This document shows positions 14,198 to 21,259 of a stretch of 28,556 nucleotides of DNA, one piece after another. The notes below the pieces were generated by a model. The model saw only the letters and a program-made list of their open reading frames with translations, did no database searches and was not told the origin of the DNA. Every line of letters begins with the position of its first letter. The stretch's first letter is position 1. A program made the translations under genes and the position numbers. The stretch is from the NCBI GenBank assembly GCA_003513845.1, contig DOTB01000041.1, positions 1 to 28,556 on the forward strand, read 5' to 3'. The DNA is from Candidatus Atribacteria bacterium. Lineage in GTDB: Bacteria > Atribacterota > Phoenicimicrobiia > Phoenicimicrobiales > Phoenicimicrobiaceae.

Positions 14198-15070
14198 TTG
14201 AATTCTGAAAAAGATAAAAATTATCTTGATTTACAATCTCGCATAAAAGAGAATTTTAAGAATTTCAGTGCAAGTCAAAGATTAATCGCTGAATACTTGT
14301 TAAATCATTCCGATAAGGCCGCCTTCTTTACAGCTAACAATTTAGGGAAAGCAGTAGGAGTTAGTGAATCCACAGTAGTGAGATTTGCTAACTTCTTAGG
14401 ATACGATGGTTATCCTGCCTTACAAAGAGATTTACAAGATGGAATTAAAAATAAATTAACTACTGTTAATCGACTTAAAAAATCTATTAAAAGTGTTAAT
14501 GCCGGCGAAAATGTTTTATACCAAGTTCTTCGTAATGATATGGAAAATATTAATAATACTATGAACAATATTTCTCTCGACTCTTTCAATAAATTTGTAG
14601 AAGAGATGCTCAAGGCGGATAATATCTATATTGTAGGTCTTCGAACTGCTGCTTCCTTAGCTTACTTTATGGGTTTTACACTTCATTTAATCTTAAAAAA
14701 TGTTACTACTATTACTTTTGGGGTAAGCGACCTTTTTGAAAAGTTGATAAATATTAATGAAAAAGATTTATTAATTGGAATCTCTTTCCCCCGGTATACC
14801 CTACAAACTGTAGAAATTATGGAATATGCCCAAAAAAAGGGAGCAAAAACCGTCGCAATTACTGATAGTGTAATGTCTCCTTTGGCTCAATTGGCAGATG
14901 CAAGTTTATTCGCCAATAGTAATTTAAATTCTTTTATCGATTCTTTTACTGCTCCTTTAAGTATAATAAATGCTCTGGTAACCGCAGTAGGAGTAAAGAA
15001 GAGAGGGGAAACTTTAGAATATTTGGCTGAATTAGAAGAAGTTTGGGAAAAATATAATGTATTTTATTAA
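14198..15070 (+). CDS. RpiR/MurR family transcriptional regulator
   Basis: This 290-residue regulator has an N-terminal RpiR helix-turn-helix domain (about 1-80: RIKENFKNFSASQRLIAEYLL, FTANNLGKAVGVSESTVVRFANFLGYDGYPALQ) and a C-terminal SIS domain (about 125-260: DNIYIVGLRTAASLAYFM, NEKDLLIGISFPRYTLQTVE, AKTVAITDSVMSPLAQLA) that normally binds a phosphosugar or related metabolite. TTG 14198 is the start, with AAAGGAG at 14184-14190. Its control region and first codons are duplicated about 2 kb upstream, ahead of the C69 gene. It is followed after 82 bases by the aminomutase and then by the TAXI operon, so these are likely targets, though the palindrome seen at its own promoter is not found ahead of them. 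The ligand is unknown and may not be a sugar. Confidence 0.93.
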   Translation: MNSEKDKNYLDLQSRIKENFKNFSASQRLIAEYLLNHSDKAAFFTANNLGKAVGVSESTVVRFANFLGYDGYPALQRDLQDGIKNKLTTVNRLKKSIKSVNAGENVLYQVLRNDMENINNTMNNISLDSFNKFVEEMLKADNIYIVGLRTAASLAYFMGFTLHLILKNVTTITFGVSDLFEKLININEKDLLIGISFPRYTLQTVEIMEYAQKKGAKTVAITDSVMSPLAQLADASLFANSNLNSFIDSFTAPLSIINALVTAVGVKKRGETLEYLAELEEVWEKYNVFY

Positions 15071-15152
15071 CATTTTTTAAATTTATTATTAATTTTTAGT
15101 CAGAAATATTAAAAATATAAAATATTTTTTAAGAGGAGTGAGAAAAACTGAT

Positions 15153-16982
15153 ATGAATAGTAAATTAATTGAAGAACTCTGGAGGGAAAATCCAGATATT
15201 TTGAAAATTCTAAAAGAGAGTGAGGACTTGCAGGGAGCAAGGCAAAAACTCTTTGAATTTTCCAAAGATTTAGAGTGGAAATATAGAGAAGGGAAAGAAG
15301 GTTTACATAAATTAGAGTATGCTACCGTCTTAGAAGCAATAAAAGTATTTAATAACCTGATTTCCCCTCGAAATGAGGAGATTGCTGGTTTTAGTACTTT
15401 AGATTATTTAAGGCACCTGGCTAAAAACGATCAAAAGATAAATGAGGAAATTAGCGAAGGTTTTATAGAAGAATTTATTCACCTTTTTAAAGCTATGAAA
15501 GGAAAAGCAGATATTTCTTCAGGTTGGATGAAAGCATTATTGGAAAAAGAGGGGGTTAAAATAGTAGATTTTGCCCAGATTAAAGGTAGAGAAGCAGGAG
15601 CCTCTCGCTCTAATTATTTAGATAAACTTTACGAAAAGGTTCATAATTTTATTAACCGATATCCTTCAGGATGTGATAGCCAACTGGTCAAGGAAAGAGA
15701 AGAAAATCGCCAGAAGATATTAGATTATTTTGGCGCGAGTTTGAATGATTGGAATGACTACCGCTGGCACTTAAAACATATATTCCAAAACAAGGATGAT
15801 TTAAAGGATCTCAAGAAGTTAGTGCCTCTTACCGAGGAAGAGATCGAAGCTATTGAGATTGCTATGGAAAATAAAATACCTTTTGGTATCACTCCTTATT
15901 ACCTATCTTTATTCGATTTCTCCCGAAATGACAGAAAATATGACTATCAAGTGAGGTCTCAGGTCATTCCTCCTATGCATTATGTCAAATTAATGAAAGA
16001 ACATCGTAAAGATAGGTCATATTATTTTGATTTTATGGGCGAACATGATACCTCCCCAGAAGAATTAATTACCAGAAGATATCCGATGATATCTATATTA
16101 AAACCATATGATACTTGCCCTCAAATTTGTGTCTATTGTCAGAGAAACTGGGAGATAACCGGTCCGATGATGCCTGAAGGAATGCCCGGTAAAGAATCAT
16201 TAGATAGAGCTTTGGATTGGTTTGCTGAACACACCTCTATGAAAGATGTATTGATTACTGGTGGAGACCCCTTAGCTTTAAATGATGGTAAGATAAAATA
16301 TATAATGGATAGATTGTGCCAGATGGATCATGTGATAAATATTAGATGGGCTAGTAGAACTCCGGTTACCCTTCCTATGAGGATAACCGATAAATTAACT
16401 AAATTAATTGGGAGTTATTTAGAACCAGGGAAGAGAAATATCTGTGTAGTTACCCATATAGAAGGTGCCTCTGAAGTTACTCCAGAATTAGCAGAAGCAG
16501 TGATGAAGTTTAGAAGACAGGGGATATATGTCTACAATCAATTAGTATATACTTTAGAGACCAGCAGGAGGTTCCAGAATGTAGCAGCGAGGATAGCAAT
16601 GAAGAAGGCAGGAGTAGATCCTTACTATACTTTTTATCCTAAAGGGAAAGAAGAGACTAAAGATTATCTTGTTCCAGTTGCTCGTCTGTGGCAAGAAAGA
16701 AAAGAAGAGGCGAGATTATTACCAGGTCAATTCAGAACTGATGAACCAGTCTTTAATGTACCTCGATTAGGTAAAAATCATATTCGAGCCTGGCAGGATA
16801 GAGAATTGATAGGCTTAAATAAAGAAGGACAAAGAATATATTTATGGCATCCTTGGGAAAAGGGTATCGCCCCGGTTGAACCATACCTCTATAAAGACCT
16901 TTCTATTTATAAGTATCTCCAGGAACTTGCCAAGAGAGGAGAAAATATCGAGGAATACAAATCAATTTGGTATTACTATTAA
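15153..16982 (+). CDS. N-terminally extended KamA-family radical SAM aminomutase
   Basis: This protein of about 609 residues has a lysine 2,3-aminomutase-type core (about 195-590) behind a helical extension of about 190 residues with no motif I recognise. The radical SAM cluster is C322-x3-C326-x2-C329 (CPQICVYC), followed by DVLITGGDPLALND. The PLP lysine appears to be K541 in VFNVPRLGKN, in place of the PGGGGK of lysine 2,3-aminomutase. By hand alignment the two lysine-binding aspartates of that enzyme (D293, D330) fall at K497 (YYTFYPKGK) and N535, the pair described for glutamate 2,3-aminomutase. I infer a glutamate-like substrate and a beta-glutamate-type product. ATG 15153 follows AGGAG (15134-15138) at 14 bases; GTG 15138 is an alternative start. 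It sits between the RpiR gene and a TAXI transporter. Confidence 0.85.
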   Translation: MNSKLIEELWRENPDILKILKESEDLQGARQKLFEFSKDLEWKYREGKEGLHKLEYATVLEAIKVFNNLISPRNEEIAGFSTLDYLRHLAKNDQKINEEISEGFIEEFIHLFKAMKGKADISSGWMKALLEKEGVKIVDFAQIKGREAGASRSNYLDKLYEKVHNFINRYPSGCDSQLVKEREENRQKILDYFGASLNDWNDYRWHLKHIFQNKDDLKDLKKLVPLTEEEIEAIEIAMENKIPFGITPYYLSLFDFSRNDRKYDYQVRSQVIPPMHYVKLMKEHRKDRSYYFDFMGEHDTSPEELITRRYPMISILKPYDTCPQICVYCQRNWEITGPMMPEGMPGKESLDRALDWFAEHTSMKDVLITGGDPLALNDGKIKYIMDRLCQMDHVINIRWASRTPVTLPMRITDKLTKLIGSYLEPGKRNICVVTHIEGASEVTPELAEAVMKFRRQGIYVYNQLVYTLETSRRFQNVAARIAMKKAGVDPYYTFYPKGKEETKDYLVPVARLWQERKEEARLLPGQFRTDEPVFNVPRLGKNHIRAWQDRELIGLNKEGQRIYLWHPWEKGIAPVEPYLYKDLSIYKYLQELAKRGENIEEYKSIWYYY

Positions 16983-17028
16983 ATCCGAAGAAGAAAACTC
17001 GATTAAAGGAGGTGGTAGAAAAGATTTA

Positions 17029-17094
17029 ATGGCAAATCAAGCTCTTAGTTTAGAGCAGATATTTTTAGTTGAAAGAACAGACACGATAGATTAA
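17029..17094 (+). CDS. Possible 21-residue peptide
   Basis: ATG 17029 opens a frame of 21 codons beginning MANQALSLEQIF and ending RTDTID. AAAGGAGGTGG lies at 17005-17015, a strong site but 13-14 bases away, which is long. The frame lies in the gap between the aminomutase and the TAXI receptor gene. It may be a leader peptide, a gene remnant or chance. No family is recognised. Confidence 0.25.
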   Translation: MANQALSLEQIFLVERTDTID

Positions 17095-17120
17095 AAAAAT
17101 TTAAAAATGGAGGTAATATA

Positions 17121-18071
17121 ATGAAAAAATATTTAAGCTTGATATTGATGGTTAGTTTAATAGTGTTTATGTTTTCTGGGATTGGTTTAGCAGTTACTCA
17201 TATTACTTTTGGAACTGGAAGCCCAGGAGGAGTATACTACCCGTTAGGTGGAGCAATGGCTGATCTCTGGACAAAATTATTGAAAGCGGAAGGAATTGAA
17301 GCGACTGCTGAATCAACTGCTGCTTCAGTAGAAAATTGCAGATTAGTAGGTAGTGGAGAAATTCAGATTGGAATGGCAATGGGCGGTGTGGCTTTTAAAG
17401 CCTGGGAAGGGAAATTAAGCCCATTCGAAGGAAATCCCCAACCTATTTTAGGTCTATTTTCTATGTATCCTGCTCCTCAACACTTGTTGGTTTTAGATCC
17501 TAATATTAAATCAGTTAGAGATTTGAAAGGGAAGAGAGTTTCCGTAGATGCTCCAGGAAGTGGTTGTGAAACTTTGTCCAAATTAATTATTGAAGCAGCT
17601 GGGATGACTTACGATGATATGAAGGTCAGTTATTATTCCCAACCTGAAGCAGCTCAAGCCTTGAAGGATAGAAATGTAGATGCAGTATTCTGGAATTTTG
17701 CTTTTCCAGCTTCTGCTGTACAAGAAGTAACTGCAGTAAGAGATGTTTATTTTGTATCTATTGATGCTGATATTATAAAAGAAATAACAACTAAATTTCC
17801 TTACTATAAAGAAGGCAAAATACCTGCTAATACTTATAAAGGGCAGGACTATGATGTTACAACTGTTCAAGTTGGAAATGATGTAGTAATCAATAAAAAT
17901 GTTGATGAAAATATTGCCTATCTTTTAGTAAAAACTTTGTTTGAAAATGCTGAAGAAATACACAATGTCCATCCTGTAGCTAAACAATTGATTCCTGAAA
18001 ATGGTGTCAAGACTGGAATTCCTCTTCATCCTGGTGCTGAGAAATACTTTAAGGAGTTGGGATTACTTTAA
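17121..18071 (+). CDS. TAXI family TRAP transporter receptor protein
   Basis: This 316-residue extracytoplasmic solute receptor captures the substrate for the TRAP permease encoded two genes on. The signal peptide is MKKYLSLILMVSLIVFMFSGIG-LA (about 24 residues, described in two parts). The mature start VTHITFGTGSPGGVYYPLGGAMADLW is typical of TAXI proteins: GTGSPGGVYYPLG near 31-43. Further features are ESTAASVENCRLVGSGE, GKRVSVDAPGSGCETL and QALKDRNVDAVFWNFAFPASAVQE. Known TAXI proteins bind glutamate, glutamine or other small carboxylates; the ligand here is not known. GGAGGT lies 6-11 bases upstream. An intrinsic terminator begins 14 bases after its stop codon, inside the next gene, which should keep receptor mRNA more abundant than permease mRNA. 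Confidence 0.95.
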   Translation: MKKYLSLILMVSLIVFMFSGIGLAVTHITFGTGSPGGVYYPLGGAMADLWTKLLKAEGIEATAESTAASVENCRLVGSGEIQIGMAMGGVAFKAWEGKLSPFEGNPQPILGLFSMYPAPQHLLVLDPNIKSVRDLKGKRVSVDAPGSGCETLSKLIIEAAGMTYDDMKVSYYSQPEAAQALKDRNVDAVFWNFAFPASAVQEVTAVRDVYFVSIDADIIKEITTKFPYYKEGKIPANTYKGQDYDVTTVQVGNDVVINKNVDENIAYLLVKTLFENAEEIHNVHPVAKQLIPENGVKTGIPLHPGAEKYFKELGLL

Positions 18072-18583
18072 TGTCTAAGAAAGAAATCAGGGAAACCATT
18101 TTGGTTTCCCTGATTATTTTTTTTATACTTCTTGTTTTATATTTTATAAAAAATGAAGCAGTAAATGCCGAAACAAAATATTATTTAGAAATAATTAATA
18201 GAAAAGATAATGATATATTAGTAAAAATTGAAGTTTCCATTGGAGACAAATTTTATTTAGAATATATAAATTCGAGAGATTTAAATCCCATAATTGATAC
18301 TTTTGAAGTGAAAGAGAGTGGTAAATTTTCTCTCCTTATTGAGGAATATCCCTGGTATGGAGTGGGGCAAGAGTATCACACTTCCAAAGATATAAAATTT
18401 AGTGACAAAATGGTAAGAGTAAATGTAAACAGAGAAATGGAAAAACTTTCTTTGCGGGTAGCTTTTACGGTAGAGCAAAAAATAAAATACAAAAATAGAG
18501 AATTTATTCTATCTTCCTTAACTAATATGGGGGATCCTGTAGATATAATTATTACTACTGAAGGAGGTATAAATAATAAGTGA
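18071..18583 (+). CDS. DUF1850 domain protein
   Basis: This 170-residue protein has one N-terminal membrane span (about 10-27, ILVSLIIFFILLVLYFI), followed by a beta-rich extracytoplasmic part with YYLEIINRKDNDILVKIEVSIGD (in pieces), FYLEYINSRDLNPIIDTFEV and FSLLIEEYPWYGVGQEYH. DUF1850 proteins are commonly encoded between TAXI receptor and fused TRAP permease genes, exactly as here. The role is unknown. They may be accessory to the transporter. The ATG overlaps the receptor stop (TAATG), and its own stop overlaps the GTG of the permease gene (GTGA), so translation is coupled on both sides. Codons 5-18 also form the stem and T-run of a terminator; the T-run encodes the Ile-Phe-Phe part of the membrane span. 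Confidence 0.88.
   Translation: MSKKEIRETILVSLIIFFILLVLYFIKNEAVNAETKYYLEIINRKDNDILVKIEVSIGDKFYLEYINSRDLNPIIDTFEVKESGKFSLLIEEYPWYGVGQEYHTSKDIKFSDKMVRVNVNREMEKLSLRVAFTVEQKIKYKNREFILSSLTNMGDPVDIIITTEGGINNK
18085..18124 (+). terminator. Intrinsic terminator within the DUF1850 coding region
   Basis: Perfect 14-bp stem: 18085-18098 (AATCAGGGAAACCA) pairs with 18102-18115 (TGGTTTCCCTGATT) around a TTT loop, followed by A and eight T (18117-18124). It starts 14 bases after the receptor stop codon and lies wholly inside the downstream reading frame. Ribosomes translating DUF1850 would cover it, so readthrough may depend on translation. Confidence 0.85.
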
Positions 18584-20583
18584 GTAAAAACGAAAAATTG
18601 CAGATTAATTTAAAAGGAAATAGAGAAGAAGAAATAAAAGTGGATGAAAAAATAATAAAAGAAATTGAAGAAATTGAAACTAAAAACAAAAGGAATTTAA
18701 CTGGCCTTTGGTCTATTCCTATTATAATTGCTTCTCTCGGATTATTTGTCTTTCATATGTATACAGGATGGTTTGGAGCATATTTTAGCCTTATTCAGCG
18801 TTCTATCCATTTTATGTTTATCTTAATTCTGACCTATTCTATCTTTGCCAGAAGCAAGAAAACCCCTCGAGATAAAATACAATTTTATGATTTGATACTC
18901 ATAGGTTTGGCCATTATTTTATGTTTTTATATACTTACTAATATTCATGAATTAGTCTGGCGGGCAGGTGCGCCAAATTCTACGGATGTTTATTTAGGAA
19001 TTATTTTAGTATTACTAACCTTAGAAGCAACTCGAAGAGCAGTGGGTCTTCCCTTAATGTTAGTGGCAGTATTTTTTTTGTTATATGCCTTAGTCTTTGG
19101 TCCCTATATGCCAGGAAGATTTTCTCATGGAACCTTTTCTATAAGGAGAGTAGCTTATTATCTATATCTAACTGATGCAGGAATTTTTGGAACTCCCTTA
19201 GGTGTTTCAGCAAGTTTTGTCTATCTTTTTATTTTATTCGGGGCAATTTTAAATAAAACTGGAGCAGGTAAATTTTTTATAGATTTTGCCACAGCTCTTA
19301 CTGGATATACCAGGGGAGGACCGGCAAAGGCAGCAGTAGTTTCCAGTGGAATGATGGGGACCGTATCGGGTAGTTCTACTGCCAATACTGTAACTACGGG
19401 AAGTTTTACTATACCTCTAATGAAAAGTGTTGGTTATAGTTCAGTCTTTGCTGGAGCAGTAGAACCAGTTGCTTCTACTGGAGGTCAATTAATGCCACCT
19501 ATTATGGGAGCTGCTGCCTTTATTATGGCTGAATTTCTAGGGGTTCCCTATATTGAAATTGCTAAGGCAGCAATTTTTCCAGCTTTTTTTTACTATTTTG
19601 CTTTATTTATGGCTGTTGATTTAAGGGCAGCCAAAATCGGTTTACGTGGTCTTTCCAGAAGTCAGCTACCTGATTTATTTAAAACTTTAAAAACAGGGTG
19701 GATTTTATTGGCTCCCATCTTTGCTTTAATATATTTATTAGTTCAAGGGTATTCTCCGCAAAAGTCAGTAGTGCTTAGTATTGTAATTTTAATTATAGTT
19801 AGCATGTTTTCTGAAAAGACCAGACTAACTCCCAGAAAATTTTTGGAGGCAGTTACCGAAGCTGGAATTTCTGCTACTACTGTGGCAGTAGCTTGTGCAG
19901 CAGCTGGGATAATTGTGGGTATCACTACTATGTCTGGATTGGGATTGAAATTTACCGGAATTGTATTTGATATTTCACGGGGAATTTTACCCCTTGCCTT
20001 GATCTTGGCTTCTTTGGCTTCTCTGGTTTTAGGAATGGGCATACCTACTACCGCTAATTACATTATAATGGCTACTTTGATTGCTCCCGCTTTAATCAAA
20101 TTAATGGCAGAAAATACTCATCTTATTTTACCCCATATGTTTGTTTTTTATTATGGTATACTGGCTGATATTACTCCTCCAGTAATGTTAGCAGTATTTG
20201 CTGGAGCAGCAATAGCGAGAGCTCCTGCGATGAAAGTAGGAGTAGAGTCTACTAAATTAGCTATTCCCGGATATATGTTACCCTTTATGTTTATATATCA
20301 CGCCGAATTGATTTCCTGGAACTTCACCTCAGGGCTAAATTTAGCTAAATTAGGATTTTTCTTGTTGTTATCTACTGCTATGTCTATAAGCATAGCTGCA
20401 GGTACACAGGGCTATTTAATTAAAAATGCAAAATTCTATGAAAGGATAATGCTCTTATTGGGTGCTTTTATGATAATACCGGGAAATTATATGATTAATA
20501 TATTAGGACTTCTTTTAATTGGGGTAACTTTTGTATCTCAGATTTTGTTTAAAAGTAAAGAAGTGGCAGTTCTGGAAGAATAG
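18580..20583 (+). CDS. TRAP transporter fused 4TM/12TM permease
   Basis: This 667-residue inner-membrane permease fuses the small (DctQ-like) and large (DctM-like) TRAP subunits, as usual for TAXI systems. A charged cytoplasmic start of about 45 residues is followed by some 16-18 hydrophobic segments. The N-terminal four spans (about 45-140) are the Q part. The M part carries TGYTRGGPAKAAVVSSGMMG, TVSGSSTANTVTTGSFTIPL, KSVGYSSVFAGAVEPVASTGG, QLMPPIMGAAAFIMAEFLGV and LGMGIPTTANYIIMATLIAP, which form the Na+ and substrate sites in the family. GTG 18580 overlaps the DUF1850 stop. Import is expected to be Na+-coupled. The neighbouring aminomutase hints at an amino acid or carboxylate substrate, possibly glutamate; this is inference. 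Confidence 0.95.
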   Translation: MSKNEKLQINLKGNREEEIKVDEKIIKEIEEIETKNKRNLTGLWSIPIIIASLGLFVFHMYTGWFGAYFSLIQRSIHFMFILILTYSIFARSKKTPRDKIQFYDLILIGLAIILCFYILTNIHELVWRAGAPNSTDVYLGIILVLLTLEATRRAVGLPLMLVAVFFLLYALVFGPYMPGRFSHGTFSIRRVAYYLYLTDAGIFGTPLGVSASFVYLFILFGAILNKTGAGKFFIDFATALTGYTRGGPAKAAVVSSGMMGTVSGSSTANTVTTGSFTIPLMKSVGYSSVFAGAVEPVASTGGQLMPPIMGAAAFIMAEFLGVPYIEIAKAAIFPAFFYYFALFMAVDLRAAKIGLRGLSRSQLPDLFKTLKTGWILLAPIFALIYLLVQGYSPQKSVVLSIVILIIVSMFSEKTRLTPRKFLEAVTEAGISATTVAVACAAAGIIVGITTMSGLGLKFTGIVFDISRGILPLALILASLASLVLGMGIPTTANYIIMATLIAPALIKLMAENTHLILPHMFVFYYGILADITPPVMLAVFAGAAIARAPAMKVGVESTKLAIPGYMLPFMFIYHAELISWNFTSGLNLAKLGFFLLLSTAMSISIAAGTQGYLIKNAKFYERIMLLLGAFMIIPGNYMINILGLLLIGVTFVSQILFKSKEVAVLEE

Positions 20584-20740
20584 CTGAATAAAAAGCGTAT
20601 CTCGTGAATTGTATCTCGTTGAGAAAATAGTCATTAGTGAATAGTATTTAGTAAAGAAAATAGAAGTCAGAAACCTGATTAGTATCGCGCATTGCGTTAG
20701 GAAAATAAAAGTTAGTAGTTAAAAAAAAGAAAATTAGATA
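20584..20740. repeat. Repeat-rich spacer: inverted copy 3 and dispersed repeat A copy 2
   Basis: 20629-20654 is the inverted third copy of the dispersed repeat seen at 13-38. 20661-20742 is a second copy of repeat A (first at 4505-4613), sharing TAGAAGTCA, TTAGTATCGCG, ATTGCG and AAAGAAAATTAGATAAT. No gene is seen here and no clear terminator follows the permease gene. Confidence 0.6.
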
Positions 20741-20820
20741 ATGCGTAGGGGCTTGATTCATCGAGCCCGTTATAAAAAATTACCAGAATAACTCGGGTAG
20801 GATGAATCTGACCCCTGCAT
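20741..20820. repeat. 80-bp imperfect inverted repeat (MITE-like)
   Basis: ATGCGTAGGGGC with GATTCATC on the left pairs with GATGAATC and ACCCCTGCAT on the right, around an inner CGAGCCC/CTCGGGT pair. The result is one long hairpin with a few mismatches. It resembles small non-autonomous repeats that accumulate in spacers. No ORF lies within it. Confidence 0.55.
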
Positions 20821-20853
20821 TAAAAGCAATGTTATATAAGAAAAAGTTTTGCC

Positions 20854-20934
20854 CCCCTTTTCATGGGGACAAGATTTTGGATTCTTGTACTCGTGAAAAC
20901 GAGTAATGGTTTTTAGTTTACCCGCTTTCGCGGG
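20854..20934. repeat. Run of four consecutive small hairpins
   Basis: Back to back are CCCC-TTTTCAT-GGGG (20854-20868), ACAAGA-TTTTGGAT-TCTTGT (20869-20888), ACTCGT-GAAA-ACGAGT (20889-20904) and CCCGC-TTTC-GCGGG (20921-20934). The remainder of the spacer to 21149 is AT-rich with no feature I can support. The run could be a structured RNA or remains of repeats. Confidence 0.5.
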
Positions 20935-21149
20935 CACAAGCTTAGCTTTTCGATTTTAGTTTAACGCAAACGATATTATAATATTAAATGTATTACTTAT
21001 AACGTACTTATAGTTTTTAATCTGCCTTTACGCAATATACGATATGTAATACAAAATACAAAATTACTATACATTACACGTTATCCGCTCACAATATTCT
21101 ATATACTGACTACTTAAATAATTATTATTTTAAAAAAGTAAAATTATTA

Positions 21150-21211
21150 TTGATTTTTTAGAAATCTATGTTATTATTTAAATGGACTAATACATTAATC
21201 CATTGGTCCAA
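21150..21211 (+). promoter_or_regulatory. Promoter with operator-like palindrome for the gntR-kor-ackA operon
   Basis: TTGATT (21150-21155), 16 bases, then TATTAT (21172-21177) preceded by TG two bases before. The expected start near 21184 lies in an inverted repeat TGGACTAAT-AC-ATTAATCCA (21183-21202, one mismatch), followed by TTGGTCCAA. GntR-type operators often have TGG...CCA arms, so autoregulation by the adjacent gene is likely. Confidence 0.6.
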
Positions 21212-21259
21212 TATTTGGATTTAGAATCGGGGTTAATGATTTTAAAAAGGAAATCTTTA

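Noticed and set aside
16876..17094. A 72-codon frame overlapping the aminomutase gene end
   Set aside because: Its first half is out of frame with and inside the aminomutase gene. Only the last 21 codons follow a ribosome-site-like sequence, and they are listed separately with low confidence.
20584..21149. tRNA, CRISPR array or hidden gene in the long spacer
   Set aside because: There is no cloverleaf-like pattern, no regularly spaced direct repeats, and no coding frame of convincing length on either strand.
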